A DNA stretch of 64,000 nt from Azolla caroliniana. Taxonomy: Eukaryota; Polypodiophyta. The notes under the pieces are model-generated. The model worked only from the letters and a program-made list of their open reading frames with translations, did not search any database and was not told the DNA's origin. The stretch spans positions 12,276,001 through 12,340,000 of the forward strand of contig JBHGNT010000022.1 of NCBI GenBank assembly GCA_043228905.1, given 5' to 3'. Below, one piece after another: positions 11,984 to 23,221 of this stretch. Made by a program: the position numbers and the translations under genes. Position 1 is the stretch's first letter, and each line of letters begins with the position of its first letter.

Positions 11984-11990
11984 TATAAAT
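11984..11990 (+). promoter_or_regulatory. TATA box of the GypA LTR
   Basis: TATAAAT in the context CCTATAAATATGG, 25 bases downstream of the heat-shock-like array; conserved in the 3' LTR at 14906-14912. Confidence 0.6.
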
Positions 11991-12174
11991 ATGGATATAC
12001 AATTCTTCTCAAAATCAATTCGAATCAACACCAGCCTTAAGCTCTCATCGCCTATCTTGTATCCATTCTTATTCTACTTTAATACATTCATTCTTCTCTT
12101 ATCATTTCATTCCTCTTCTTGTGATCTCTTTATATCTTTCTTCTATCACTTTACCTTCTCTCTTGGTTCTGACG

Positions 12175-14648
12175 GTTTGATTCAAATTGACATTTTCCGA
12201 GATTTTCTAGATATCTTTCTTATCATCTATTTAGATGACTATTGATTTACTCTAGAACACAAGCGGTGCATGATATACATGTTCGGAAGGTACTCCAACG
12301 CTTAAGAGAGTATGGTCTTTATGCCAAACTAGAGAAGTGCAGTTTTGATCGCAAAGAAGTTGAGTTCTTGGGTTATACCATTTCATCCAAAGGTATATTC
12401 ATGGATCCAACGAAAGTTCAAACAATATTGGAATGGCATACTCCAAGTTTCGTTCGCGATGTCCAGTGTTTCCTTGGATTTGCCAACTTCTACCGCAAAT
12501 TCATATGGAATTATTCGAAGATTGTATTGCCGCTTACTCAACTCACCAAGAAAAATCAAGCATTTGTTTGGACTCCTGAAGCAGACAAAGCCTTTACTCA
12601 GTTGAAAGAGGCATTCACATAAGCTCTTGTCTTAGCTCATGTTGATCCAGAAAAGCCATTTATCATTGAGGCAGATGCATCCGACTTTGCATTGGGGAGC
12701 ATCCTATCACAACCAGGTGAAGATGGGCACTTACATCCAGTCGTGTTTCACTCAAGAAAGTTTATTGTGGAGATCAACTACAAGGTGCATGACAAAGAGT
12801 TACTAGCTGTGGTCGACTCTTTTGCGCAATGGCGACATTTCCTGGAAGGTTTGCCTCATCAAATCATCATTTATAGTGACCACAAAAATCTTACATATTT
12901 TCAGATGGCTCGAGTGCTAAATAGGTGACAAGCTCGGTGGGCGCAATTTTTAACTCGTTTTGATTTCAAGATCATTTTCCGCCCAGGGAACCAACAAGGT
13001 CAAGTAGATGCTCTATCTTGACGCTCATATTTGGCACTTCGCCTTGGAGATCCAGCTTTCGACAATCAAAAACAAGTTCTCCTTGGTCCAACAAAGCTAC
13101 AAGCAACCACAGTTTGTGCCACGCCATTGGATTCAAGTCTTCTTGATACTATTCGACAACAACTTAACTCTGATGATTTTGCTAAGGATGTCTTCACCCA
13201 CCTTGGTCCAAATCATGCATTTTGCTCCATATTGCTAGGGACATCTCGACGCTATAAGGAGTTCAAGTGGCAAGATAACTTACTTTTCTACAAGAATCTA
13301 CTTTATGTCCCTGATGGATCACCACGCCTCAAGTGTTGGAGCATTTTCATGATGCCCGTATGGCCAGACACTTTGGTATTGCCAAGACCATGGAGCTAGT
13401 GAAGCGATCATTTTGGTGGCCTCATTTACAACAATTCGTTGAAGATTATGTTCGCACATGTGACACATGTTGTCTAACTAAAATGCCTAGGCATCATCCT
13501 TATGGATTGTTACAACCATTGTCGACTCCGAGCAAGCCATGGCAATCAATTACTATGGATTTCATTACAGATCTGCCACCATCACAAGGTTTTGATGCTA
13601 TTTTAACCATAGTGGATCGGTTTACCAAGATGACACATTTTCTACCTTGCGTAAAAAGCATCAGTAGTCAAGAAACAACAGATATCATTATGCGTGAAGT
13701 ATTTCGCCATCATGGTCTTCCAAACGACATAATTAGTGATCGTAGACCACAATTTATCTCTCACTTTTGGAAGCACCAATGTGATGGGCTCCGAATCTCT
13801 TGCAAACTCCCTTTAGCATATCATCCCGAAACTGATGGCCAAACAAAGCGCACAAATCAAACACTTGAGTAGTATCTTCGATGTTTCATCAATTATCAAC
13901 AAGATGGTTGGAGTCATATATTGCATCTTGTAGAGTTTGCATACAATAACACCATACACTCTTCTACCAAGGTCACACCTTTCTATGCCTATACTGGCAA
14001 CCATCCTCGATGGTGTCTCTTGGACATTCCAGTGATCTCACCAAACCCTAGTGCAGAGCAACACCTCCACTGACTACAACACCTTCAGTTTGAGTTGTCT
14101 TCACATCTTCAGAAAGCTCAAGCCCAACATAAGGCCCATGCAGATCGACATCGTCTTCTGCCTCCATTCAAGGTTGGTGGTCGGGTATGGTTGTTACGCC
14201 GTCACATAAAGACTACTCGACTGTGTGATAAACTAGATTATAAGCGCTTGGGTTCTTTTGTCATCATGAAGCGGATTAATGATGCAACATTCCGTCTTGA
14301 TCTTCCTACAAGTTTGCGGCCTCATCCAGTCTTTCGCAGCTCTCTTTTGGAACCTTACCACACCAACTCGATTCCCAATCGTGTTGTGTTGCCACCGCCT
14401 CCTCTCCAACTTGCTGATGACCTAGAGTATGAGGTAGCCTCCATTCTTGATTCAAAGATTGTGCGCAATAAGTTGTATTATCTAGTTGATTGGCTAGGCT
14501 ATACTTCGAGCGATCGCACATGGGAACCCGTCGATAATGTTTGTAATGCTCAAGCTCTTATTGACGACTTCCATAATCGCTATCCCAACAAACCCGGTCC
14601 TTCATTGTTAACAACTCTTTCCACTCGTTGTTTTAAGAGGAGGGATAG
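12175..14648 (+). pseudogene. GypA pol remnant: RT C-half, RNase H, integrase, chromodomain
   Basis: Starts inside RT at YLDD (about 12225), then a frameshift. The RT thumb reads to 12622, followed by RNase H (EADASDFALGSIL near 12670; SDHKNLTYF near 12880) and integrase from about 13330. In the integrase the first two catalytic Asp are visible (MDFITDLP; ISDRRPQF) but the catalytic Glu of the QTE motif is Lys (QTKRTNQ, about 13842-13862). The end, about 14430-14600, is a chromodomain (YLVDWLGY, RTWEP), which in this clade guides integration to marked chromatin. Stops at 12620, 12926, 13019, 13869 and 14072 all look like C-to-T or G-to-A changes. Not functional. Confidence 0.9.
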
Positions 14649-15096
14649 TGTCATGAATTCGTGAACATTATGTGGCTTCATTTGAGCTTGAACCCAAGAC
14701 TTTGTAATACGTAATCAAGAACCTAACCATTAATATAGCATATGATTATATGAAATAATAAAAGCTACTTCTTGTAATAGACTGATACTTTAAATGTTCC
14801 AGAACATCCTGGAACATTCTAGAACATCCTAGAACATCTTAGAATATTCTAGGTCTAGAACATTCTAGAACATTATAGAAATCACTAGGTTATTCTATAG
14901 GAACCTATAAATATGGACATACAATTCTTCTCAAAACCTATTCGAATCAACACCGGTCTAAAGCTCTCATCGCCTATCTTGTATCCATTCTTATTCTACT
15001 TTAATACATTCATTCTTCTCTTATCATTTCATTCCTCTTCTTGTGATCCCTTTATATCTTTCTTCTATCACTTTACCTTCTCTCTTGGTTTTGACA
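14649..15096 (+). repeat. GypA 3' LTR
   Basis: TGTCATGAATTC to TTTTGACA, the same 448-bp length as the 5' LTR. The polypurine tract lies directly upstream (about 14634-14648) and GTATC (15097-15101) follows. It repeats the heat-shock-like array (14797-14881), TATA box and tRNA-like module. Confidence 0.92.
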
Positions 15097-15101
15097 GTAT
15101 C
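15097..15101. repeat. Right target-site duplication of GypA
   Basis: GTATC, matching 11722-11726. On the minus strand this 5-mer contains the codon for the second Asp of the LINE RT FADD motif (15099-15101). Confidence 0.9.
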
Positions 15102-15569
15102 ATCTGCAAACTCCACATCTAAAATCATCTTGTTAGAGATCGGTGCGACCAGCCTTTGGATCCCCGCACTTGCTGAATTTAAATATGAGGAAAATACCTC
15201 CGTAACAATAAGAAATAAGAAAGGGGCTAACGGACACCCTTGGCGAACAGATCGTGACATTTGAAATCTTCGTCCTCTACCTCTTGCTACTAAGACAAAA
15301 CTATAATCTAATCTATACAAAGCTGACACTGCAATAATCCAAGCTTCTGGAAACCCTAATCTTCTCATCACCTCTTCTAAAAAGTCCGAATTCACTCTAT
15401 CATAGGCCTTTTCAAGATCTAACAATAAAATTACTAAGTCCTCTTTCTTTTCCATAGTTGAGGTGGACAACTCCCAAAACAAAAAAATATTATCAAATAT
15501 ACTTCTATCTTGCATGAAACCTGTCTGAGAAGTATGAATAATATCAAGCAATAAAGGTGGCATACACAA
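15102..15569 (-). pseudogene. LINE reverse transcriptase core, truncated by GypA
   Basis: Minus-strand RT palm: QTGFMQDRSIFDN, then LLLDLEKAYDRV (first catalytic Asp block), SVRQGCPLAPFLFLI, and VEFADD at the GypA junction. These are the ordered blocks of plant L1-like RTs. The remainder of the domain resumes at 11721 on the far side of GypA. The frame in this piece is open. Confidence 0.88.
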
Positions 15570-15764
15570 TGCCAGTACCTTAGCATAAATTTTGTAAACT
15601 GTATTTAGTAATGTGATTGGCCGCCATGCCCTAATGTCCTCTTAAGCTCCATCCCCTTTAGGGATAAGACAAATCAACCCTTCTTTCCATTCCTCTGGCA
15701 TAGCTCCCGAATAAAAAATTATTTGAAAAGCACTAGTTAAAACATTAGCTATAATATCCCAATA

Positions 15765-16345
15765 CTATATGAAAACATCTCTTATTAGTCCATCCTCTCC
15801 TGGGCAAACCTCGGAACCCAAAGATTTTAGTGCTTGTAGAACCTCAAAAGGGCATAAAAGAGTTAGAACCATTCGATCTATAACACAAGGCTTTGTTGTA
15901 CCGAAAACTATACTGCTCATTGCCAATACATTTTGACTTACCTCATCAGCAGAAAACAATTGTTCATAATACCGCGATACAACTCTCACATTTCATCTAG
16001 ATCTGTTGAGAGAGTACCATCATCCCTCTTTAATGCACCCAGCTGAAACTTCCGCGGTCTTGGAGTAATTACATCAAAAAATAATTTAGACATTTTGTCC
16101 CCTTTTTGAGACCATTTTGCTGCAAATGTAGAGTATTTAAAATCAACCATTTTAGCTTGCATAAGAAAAATCTCATCTCTTAACTTCCGTAATTTGTTTT
16201 CAAGATAAATAGAGTTGATATCTCTTTCTTGCAAGCATTGAATCAAGGCCAACCCTCTTCTTGCATTTGCCAACCAAGAGATGAGAAAAAATTTCTTATC
16301 GTTAGCCTTACCTAAAAGTAGTTTCTTAAGCTGAAATAAAGCCAC
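15765..16345 (-). pseudogene. LINE ORF2 linker between endonuclease and RT
   Basis: Two minus-strand frames (16345-15986 and 15989-15765), overlapping at a frameshift. They hold KWSQKGDKMSKLFFD with GALKRDDG, then YYEQLFS and a CPGEDGL segment, the usual linker before the RT. A stop lies near 15765. The endonuclease that should precede it is absent. Confidence 0.75.
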
Positions 16346-16361
16346 GAAAACCTTAGTTAAC

Positions 16362-16598
16362 TTATCTTACTCCATTCTTTCTCCAAACTTGGGAAACTGA
16401 TGTACAAGTGAACATCACAACTGAATCCTCTTGTAATGCAATTGTATTAAATCCGTGACGCCAAGGATAAAACACCGCCAATGCACCCTTAAGATCCATT
16501 GAGCCCAATGACAAGAGACGGGAAACCGATTCGCCATTCTCAAATTCCAATCGATAATAACCACGTCCTAATGTTTGAATGTCAATAATTCTATCCAA
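16362..16598 (-). pseudogene. LINE ORF1 fragment (DUF4283-like)
   Basis: A 78-residue minus-strand frame with LGRGYYRLEFENGESVSRLL and a later FYPWRHGFN, resembling the DUF4283 domain in ORF1 proteins of plant L1-like elements (RNA-binding role). It ends where the linker region begins, so the zinc knuckle and the endonuclease are lost. Confidence 0.5.
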
Positions 16599-16655
16599 AT
16601 CTGATTGGATTGAAGCCTATAACAAATGTCGAAGATCCCCTTTGCTAGGCCGGCT

Positions 16656-17043
16656 TGTTGAGAAACAAGCTCAACAAAGGTATGTGATGCATATTGGTAA
16701 GTGAGATATTCTATAGTAGCCATTAGTAAATTAGCTACTAGTGGCCATAAAGGTGAAACAACTATTTAGCTATGCACAACTATTTAGCTAGTCACAACTA
16801 ATTAGCTGCATATATAAGTCACTTATAACTTAGGTAAAAAGTAAGAGTAGTAAGTTGTAAGAGAAGAAAACAGAAAACTAACGAGAGCGAGTTGAGCTCT
16901 TCATGTAATGAAATAAAAGCTTTTGGTTTTGCTACAGAGAGGTAAGTCTCCTTCCCCCTTCCTTTTCTGTCTTGAGCACACTAAACGATCCAGCAAATCA
17001 TGATCCGTTGTGCACAAAGAAGAGTCAGAGCGCGTTCGTAACA
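16656..17043 (+). repeat. Probable solo LTR (copia-like)
   Basis: A 388-bp unit starting TGTTGAGAAAC and ending CGTAACA (TGTT/AACA inverted ends). It has a TATA-like CATATATAAG near 16812 and AATAAA at 16912-16917, in the order expected for an LTR on the plus strand. Flanks CGGCT and CGACT differ at one base, so the target duplication is imperfect. No internal region or partner LTR is seen. Confidence 0.5.
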
Positions 17044-17908
17044 CGACTTCCCAAGACATGTACTACTATTGAGACGACCTGAAGACGAACCACCTCTTGC
17101 ATAACAATCACTTCATCCTTTGGTGCAAGGCTAATGTCTAAAGTCCCTTTGACAAAGATTGGATTGAGAGCTCATGCACTGGATCGCTCTCGGGGTGTTG
17201 ATGTCGACGGTCCCTCCATGACTGAGTATGTACTTCCTTAACGTATTGTCCTTCTCTCTCCCTTTTGTATATTGTAACTTCCCTAAATTTTGGTAAATAA
17301 ATCTGCTATTAAGAATAAAGAAGAGAATTACCAGGATAGATCAACCCTTCTCTACTAATCCTTGCTGATTTTGGCGATCACTCGCTTCTATAGGAGAGGA
17401 AATAGGTTGTGACGGGGCAGTGATAGTGAAAGAGAAGTTCTCAGAGGCCGTTTGATGTGGAATTGAGTTGCTTATTTTCTGGGGTAGTGAGAATTTTTTC
17501 TGAGAGAGGAAGATAGGTTATACAGTGGCAGCGATGGCGACAGAGAAGCTCTGCACTCCTTATAATCAGATAATTTTGTTTCAAATTTCCAACCTATTGT
17601 TATCCCATGAAAATTGTACCCATAGTTCTCCCATAGCCCACTCTCTAAATTCTATTAGATATACTAGCTTGAATTCATAGGTGGTTTGTTTGAGGGAAGA
17701 GATATCGAGGAACCAGATTCTATTTGTGAGACCATTTATGTTAGAGATTATTTCTAATGTAAGCATGAAATAAGGAAATAAATTATAAGCAATAAAGAAA
17801 AAGAGAGAATGAAGGGTGTCGATCCACTCGACCACCCCTGAGCAAAGGGATCGAGACGGGTTTGAGCCTTGATTGGCGTCTCATACCACCATAACATCAA
17901 GTCATATA
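17044..17908. other. Gene-free interval
   Basis: No supported gene. Two short phrases recur about 120 bases apart (ATAGGTTGTGACGGGGCAGTGAT near 17402 and ATAGGTTATACAGTGGCAGCGAT near 17512, each followed by AGAGAAG-TCT), suggesting an old local duplication. Confidence 0.4.
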
Positions 17909-18460
17909 TGTTAGAAATATTGAGAATCGATTAGATAGGTATATAGAATTACAACTACAGAGATGGGATATGGACCAACTCACTAGAAAATTAGTGGGGA
18001 CTGATAATCAAGCCAACCACTGTGAGAAGGAAATGGATTGCTCTCTATGTTTGGTCTAAGTATAACATTAAATGTGCAAGTCAGTTGATAGCAGTGGAGA
18101 TATTCCTTTTCTGTCAACTGACTTGTCATTTAATATGACCAACTCCCTAGGTACAGGCTAGTGCTAGATAGTACTTATCTTGAAGTCAATGACGCATACT
18201 TCAAGACTAAGTACATCATAACTTGCCCACAAAATATTCTAATTGACTTGATTAGCCAATCCTATTACCTATTTCTCTCTTTCCTAAATATATTGTGTCC
18301 TACGCATCTAGGGTTTCCTAGATTAACACCTTATCGACCCATATGGTCGAGTTGCACACTAGCCGCTCCTCATTTGGGGCGCTATCACAAAATGTGCACT
18401 CTAAGAGCACATATGGGGATAGATTTACAACTTGAGGCTGATCATTGATTATATCTAACA
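17909..18460 (-). repeat. CopA 3' LTR
   Basis: On the plus strand TGTTAGAAAT to ATCTAACA, with perfect 7-base inverted ends. The polypurine tract follows on the inner side at 18461-18472. Confidence 0.92.
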
Positions 18461-21400
18461 TGCCCCCTCAATGATCAACCCATTGAGTTCACTTGGAATT
18501 GGGCCAACTCCTAGTTGTCGAAGGTGTTGTTGTAACTGTTCTGCTCCAAGCGCCTTTGTGAAGATATCCGCAGCATTTTCTGAGGTCGGACAATACTCAA
18601 GCTCCACAGTCTCATCATTTATTAGCTCCCACACATAGTGATATTGAATCTCTATGTGTTTAGTACGTGCATGAAATACAGGGTTCTTGGCAATGGCCAT
18701 GCAACTCTAATTGTCACACCTCAATACCGTTGCCGTCCTTATTGGAAATGCCACATCCGTAAGGATTCTTCTTAGCCAAACTACCTCGCATGCGGCCATG
18801 CATGCTGCTTTGTATTCTGCCTCCGTTGAAGATAGTGCCACTGTTGGTTGTTTTTTACTACTCCATGAAATAGCTCCAGAACCTATTGAAAAACAATATC
18901 CAGAAACTGATTTTTTGGAATCACTATCTCCAACCTAGTCGAAGTCGCAATACCCACTAAGTTCGTCAATTGTTGGCTTGTAGAAGATTCCATAATTTAA
19001 AGTACCCACAATGTACTTTAATACACGAAGAGTAGCTTTCCAATGAGTCTCCTTTGGCTTGTTTCTGAATCGATTCACCACATTGATTGCAAAACAAATA
19101 TCTGACCTAGTGTTGCATAGGAAAATTAGACTTCCTGCTAGCTGTCTATACTTCCTTATGTCAACCATTGGTGATGGGTCGCCTTGGGATAGTTTGCAGT
19201 TTGACTCCATTGGAGTTGACTTCGACTTGCTGTCCATCATCCCAAAGGTCTTCAAGATCTCTGTTGCATACTTTCTTTGTGACATGAAGATGCCAACTGA
19301 AGTTTGCCAAACCTCAATTCCTAGGAAGTAGTGTAGAATCCCCAAGTCTATCATTTCAAACTCAATTTTCAAACACTCTTGTGTTTGGCCAATGCACTCT
19401 TCATGGTCACCAGTAAACACTAGGTCATCCACATAAATGATGATGACGACTTGTTTCCCGTCCTTCATTTTGACATACATACTTGCATCCGAAGCACATT
19501 GCTTAAAGTTGATTGATCGGAAGAAGCTGTCTATCCTCTTGTTCCAAGCTCTTGGTGCTTGCTTTAGACGAGACAACGCCTTCTTCAGTTTGCATACTTT
19601 GTTTTCTGAATTCAGCATCTCAAACCCCGGTGGTTGCATCACGTATACCTCCTCCTTGAGAAATGCCGATTTGACATCCATTTGGTAAATCAGCCATCCT
19701 CTTGAAGCAGCCAACGCTATGACCATTCGAATTGTTGTCATGCGAGCTGTCGGGGCAAATGTTTCTTGTACATCGAACCCTTCAATTTGGGAGTATCCTT
19801 GGGCTACTAGCCTGGCCTTGAATTTCTCCAAAGAACCATCAGCTTTATACTTTACTTTCTACACCCACTTCGTGCATATCACCTTCTTCTTTGTTGGCCT
19901 CTCTACCAACTCCCATGTGTCATTTTTCATGATGCTATCATATTCTGATATCGTTGCTTCTTTCCACTTCGGGTTGGCCATGGCTTCCTCCACCAAGGTC
20001 GGCTCACTCACTGAGCCGATGATGTCCACCATCAGAGCCATGTTGACAATGTGGTTAGAGGTTATCCCTTGCTCCTGTATTCTTCTTGATCTTCGTAATC
20101 CATCAGTTGAAGTTTTAGGAAACTCAACTTTAGGAGTACGGTCATTGAAGAGTTGTTGAGCTCACTTAGGTATTTTCTTTACATGTGGGATTGGCATAGG
20201 CTGAACTAGTGAGCCATTACCATAAGATGATTCAGCTTCTTTTTCTGGACAATGGGTCGGGATTGGGTAAATTACCTCTTCAGTTGATGAGATAACTTGA
20301 GAATCATTGTTCTCAGCTACCTGTGGTTGTTCTTCATCAAACACCACATCGCGGCTTGTCAATATCTTTCTTGCCTCTGGATCGTAGAGTCGATAGGCCT
20401 TTGACTCTTCACTATATCCGAGAAAGATACACTTCTTGCTTTTAGCCTCCAACTTCTTTCTGCTCACATTTGGAACATGTGCGTAGCATGTACACCCAAA
20501 GGTTCTGAAGTGCAACACTGAAGGTTTCTTGCCTAAATAAGCTTCGCGGGGTGTTTTCCCTTGAAGTGCCTTCGTGTAGCTCTGATTGAGGATGTAAACT
20601 GTTGTATTCACTGCTTCAGCCTAGAATGGGTCAGGCAACGCTTGTGCCTTCAACATACACCTAGCCATCTCGACAATTGTTCGGTTTCGACATTTGACAA
20701 CACCATTTTGTGGTGGGGTGTAGGCAGTTGTAAGTTGGCGCTTAATTCCATGCTCTTTGCAATACTCATAGAATTCTATTGATAAGAATTCTCCACCTCG
20801 ATCAGAGCATAACTCCTTCACTAGCGTTCCGGATTCTCGCTCAACAAACTTATGCCATCTTTTGAAGATTTTAAAAGCTGCAGCCTTCTCCCGAAGGAAG
20901 TAAACCCACATCTTTCTACTGAAGTCATCGATTAGCAGCATATAGTAGAGAGATCCACCCATTGCAGGAGTCACCATTTTTCCAGGGAGGTCGATGTGTA
21001 TTAGTTGTAGAGGAGTCTTTGTTCGATTTTGACTCTCTTTTGGAATAGTTGATCTTTAATGCTTGCCCATCATACAAGCATCACAAACATGACTTAAGTC
21101 AGATAGGATTGGCAACCCAACTACCATATTCGACTTCTTCATCTCTTTCAACACAGCAACATTGAGATGCCCAAATCTCTCATGCCATTGTTTTGTGTTA
21201 GTACTTGTGTTGTGGTCAGTAGAAATGGTAAGTGTGCTCAGCTCATAGAGATTGTTGCGCCTTACCCCTATTCCTACAACCTTGCCAACAGAATCTGTTA
21301 TTTCTGCACCCGACTTCTTGAATCGAACATCAAGACCCTTGTCGGTCAGTGTAGAAATGGACAATATATTCTTCTTGAGACTTGGCACGTACAACACTTG

Positions 21401-22534
21401 AGAGAGATGCTTTGTCCCTCCGGTCGTTGCTTTGAGGGAGACGGTTCCGGTTCCTTTGGTTGGACATCGAGCATTGTTCCCGACCACAACATTGATGGGC
21501 TCTTGTAGAGGTGTCCAAGAGCTATACCAGTCACAATTACTGGTCATATGTCGGGACACTCCACTATTGAGAATTCAAGAGTCGTCGACAACTTGGGTGT
21601 TAACTAAAGAACACACTTCTTCAGTTGCGACCCATAACTCAAGCTCATCTACGACGTTGTTGGCGGACTCGGGCTCTCTCCAAGAGGTCTTACTAGAACC
21701 ATTCTTCTCGTCCGACATCTTCTTCCGACAATCCTTGATTGTGTGACCCTTCTTGTCACAATAGAAACACGATCCATTGAACTTCTTCTTTGGTATCCTA
21801 TTCACATTGTTTGAATTGGATGCCCCTTTACCCTTAGTCCTAGAGACAAATGCCGAATCTTCCCTTCCTTCTCTTGTCTTCAGCCGAAGCTCCTCTTCAA
21901 GCAGCATCACACTTAGTTCATCAAATTTTAAAGGAGTGGGTCGAACTTGAGTGTTCAATGCTGTCACAATGCCATCATACTTGAAAGGAAGTACTCGAAT
22001 GCACCAACGAGCCATATCCTCTTGAGAGATGACTACTCCAACAACTGCCAGTTGATCTTGAAGATCCTTAATCCTTTTTACAAAGGATTCTACTTTCTCT
22101 CCATCGGCGAGCTTCAATGCAGCAAGCTTATTTTCAAGGTTTTGTATCCTTGTATAGTTTTTGGTCTCATACTGGCTGGCCAATATGCTCCAAGCTTCAT
22201 GTGCCTTGGTTGTATGTTGCACTAATGTTAGTACAGAGTCACATACACCAGTGACTATGGTACACAGTGCATCAACATTCCTTCTCTTCCAGGCTCGAAG
22301 TAGATCAACATTTGGTGGGATTGATGTGGTAGGGTGTGTAGGGTCAAAGGTCGTCATGGGCTCAGGGTCTCCTCCTGTGGGTCCCATGATTGTCTCCAAC
22401 AACTCGTAGGAGTCCAAAATGGCAGACATTTTGAACTTCCATAGAGTGTAGTTGGTTCCATCTAGCTTTCTATTAGACAATGGAGGTGGGCGAATGCGCA
22501 GTGGAGCAGCTGCAACATTCATGGACAAGGCCAT
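18455..22534 (-). pseudogene. CopA gag-pol polyprotein with seven stop codons
   Basis: Reading from 22534 leftwards: gag with UBN2-like region and a CCHC knuckle (CFYCDKKGHTIKDC, about 21770-21729), protease at the first stop, integrase (CDACMMGKH zinc end near 21060, IDDFSRKMW, CSDRGGEF), RT (IYVDDLVFTG about 19425) and RNase H to 18455. It stays essentially in one frame; stops are near 21575, 21056, 20621, 20162, 19859, 18935 and 18700. Six of the seven fit C-to-T or G-to-A changes. The integrase catalytic Glu is Lys (NGVVKCRNR, about 20690). The last coding bases overlap the LTR edge. Not functional. Confidence 0.92.
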
Positions 22535-22536
22535 TG

Positions 22537-22540
<4 letters not shown>

Positions 22541-22597
<57 letters not shown>
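22541..22597. repeat. (CT)n microsatellite in the CopA leader
   Basis: About 28 uninterrupted CT units (GA on the coding strand) lie between the primer binding site and the gag start of CopA. Confidence 0.95.
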
Positions 22598-22599
<2 letters not shown>

Positions 22600-22669
22600 T
22601 TCTCTGTGTTGCTAGACAACAACTGCCCGTATATACCTAATCTAGATTAACCTCTTAGCTCTAATACCA

Positions 22670-23221
22670 TGTTAGAAATATTGAGAATTGATTAGATAGG
22701 TATATAGAATTACAACTACAGAGATGGGATATGGACCCGCTCACTAGAAAATTAGTGGGGACTGATAATCAAGCCAACCACTGTGAAAAGGAAATGGATT
22801 GCTCTCTATGTTTGGTCTAAGTATAACATTAAATGTGCAAGTTAGTTGATAGCAGTGGAGATATTCCTTTTTTGTCAACTGACTTGTAATTTAATATGAC
22901 CAACTCCCTAGGTACAGGCTAGTGCTAGATAGTACTTATCTTGAAGTCAATGACACATACTTCAAGACTAAGCACATCGTAACTTGCCCACAAAATATTC
23001 TAGTTGACTTGATTAGCCAATCCTATTACCTATTTCTCTCTTTCCTAAATACATTGTGTCCTACGCATCTAGGGTTTCCTAGATTAACACCTTATCGACC
23101 CATATGGTCGAGTTGCACACTAGCCGCTCCTCATTTGGGGCGCTATCACAAAATGTGCACTCTAAGAGCACATATGGGGATAGATTTACAACTTGGGGCT
23201 GATCATTGATTATATCTAGCA
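22670..23221 (-). repeat. CopA 5' LTR
   Basis: Same 552-bp length as the partner at 17909. Ends on the plus strand TGTTAGAAAT and ATCTAGCA. The minus-strand primer site TGGTATTAGAGC is at 22658-22669. Confidence 0.92.

Larger units (their letters stand above)
11727..12174 (+). repeat. GypA 5' LTR
   Basis: Starts TGTCATGAATCC and ends GGTTCTGACG; the last base of the expected CA end is mutated (the 3' LTR ends in CA). U3 holds an antisense tRNA-like module (11762-11820), a phased heat-shock-element array (11875-11959) and a TATA box (11984-11990). Confidence 0.92.
11727..15096 (+). mobile_element. GypA: chromodomain Ty3/gypsy element with internal deletion
   Basis: A 3370-bp element with two 448-bp LTRs (TG...CA ends), 5-bp target duplications and a polypurine tract (AAGAGGAGGGATA) before the 3' LTR. 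Inside are RT C-terminal half, RNase H, integrase and a C-terminal chromodomain, which places it among the chromoviruses. Gag, protease and the first half of RT are missing: the 5' LTR is followed directly by sequence reaching the RT active-site motif. No primer binding site remains. The element is inserted within the RT of the LINE. LTRs differ at about 18 of 448 positions by eye (~4%). Confidence 0.93.
9480..16620 (-). mobile_element. L1-like (LINE) retrotransposon, decayed, split by GypA
   Basis: Minus-strand non-LTR element, 5' end at high coordinates. In order: an ORF1 fragment with a DUF4283-like segment (16598-16362), the linker between endonuclease and reverse transcriptase (16345-15765), the RT core ending at FADD (15569-15099), then after the GypA insertion the RT thumb and connection (11720-10600), the zf-RVT zinc domain (about 10330-10100) and the tail (9945-9514). 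No AP-endonuclease domain is found between the ORF1 fragment and the linker, so an internal deletion preceded or accompanied decay. Multiple frameshifts and stops; not active. The 3' boundary and poly(A) were not identified; ends are approximate. Confidence 0.85.
17909..23221 (-). mobile_element. CopA: Ty1/copia retrotransposon, full length, stop-ridden
   Basis: A 5313-bp minus-strand element with 552-bp LTRs at 17909-18460 (3' LTR) and 22670-23221 (5' LTR), a primer site TGGTATTAGAGC just inside the 5' LTR (tRNA-iMet type), and a polypurine tract (TTGAGGGGGCA on the minus strand) beside the 3' LTR. Gene order gag-protease-integrase-RT-RNase H is typical copia. No matching target duplication (flanks ATATA and GTACC). 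LTRs differ at about 14 of 552 positions by eye. Confidence 0.95.

Noticed and set aside
17830-17900. Possible tRNA gene (GGGTTTGAGCC B-box on plus, TGGTCGAGTGG A-box on minus)
   Set aside because: The two boxes are on opposite strands and cannot form one tRNA.
18161-18448. 95-residue frame, repeated at 22922-23209
   Set aside because: Lies wholly inside the two CopA LTRs; no evidence for an LTR-coded protein.
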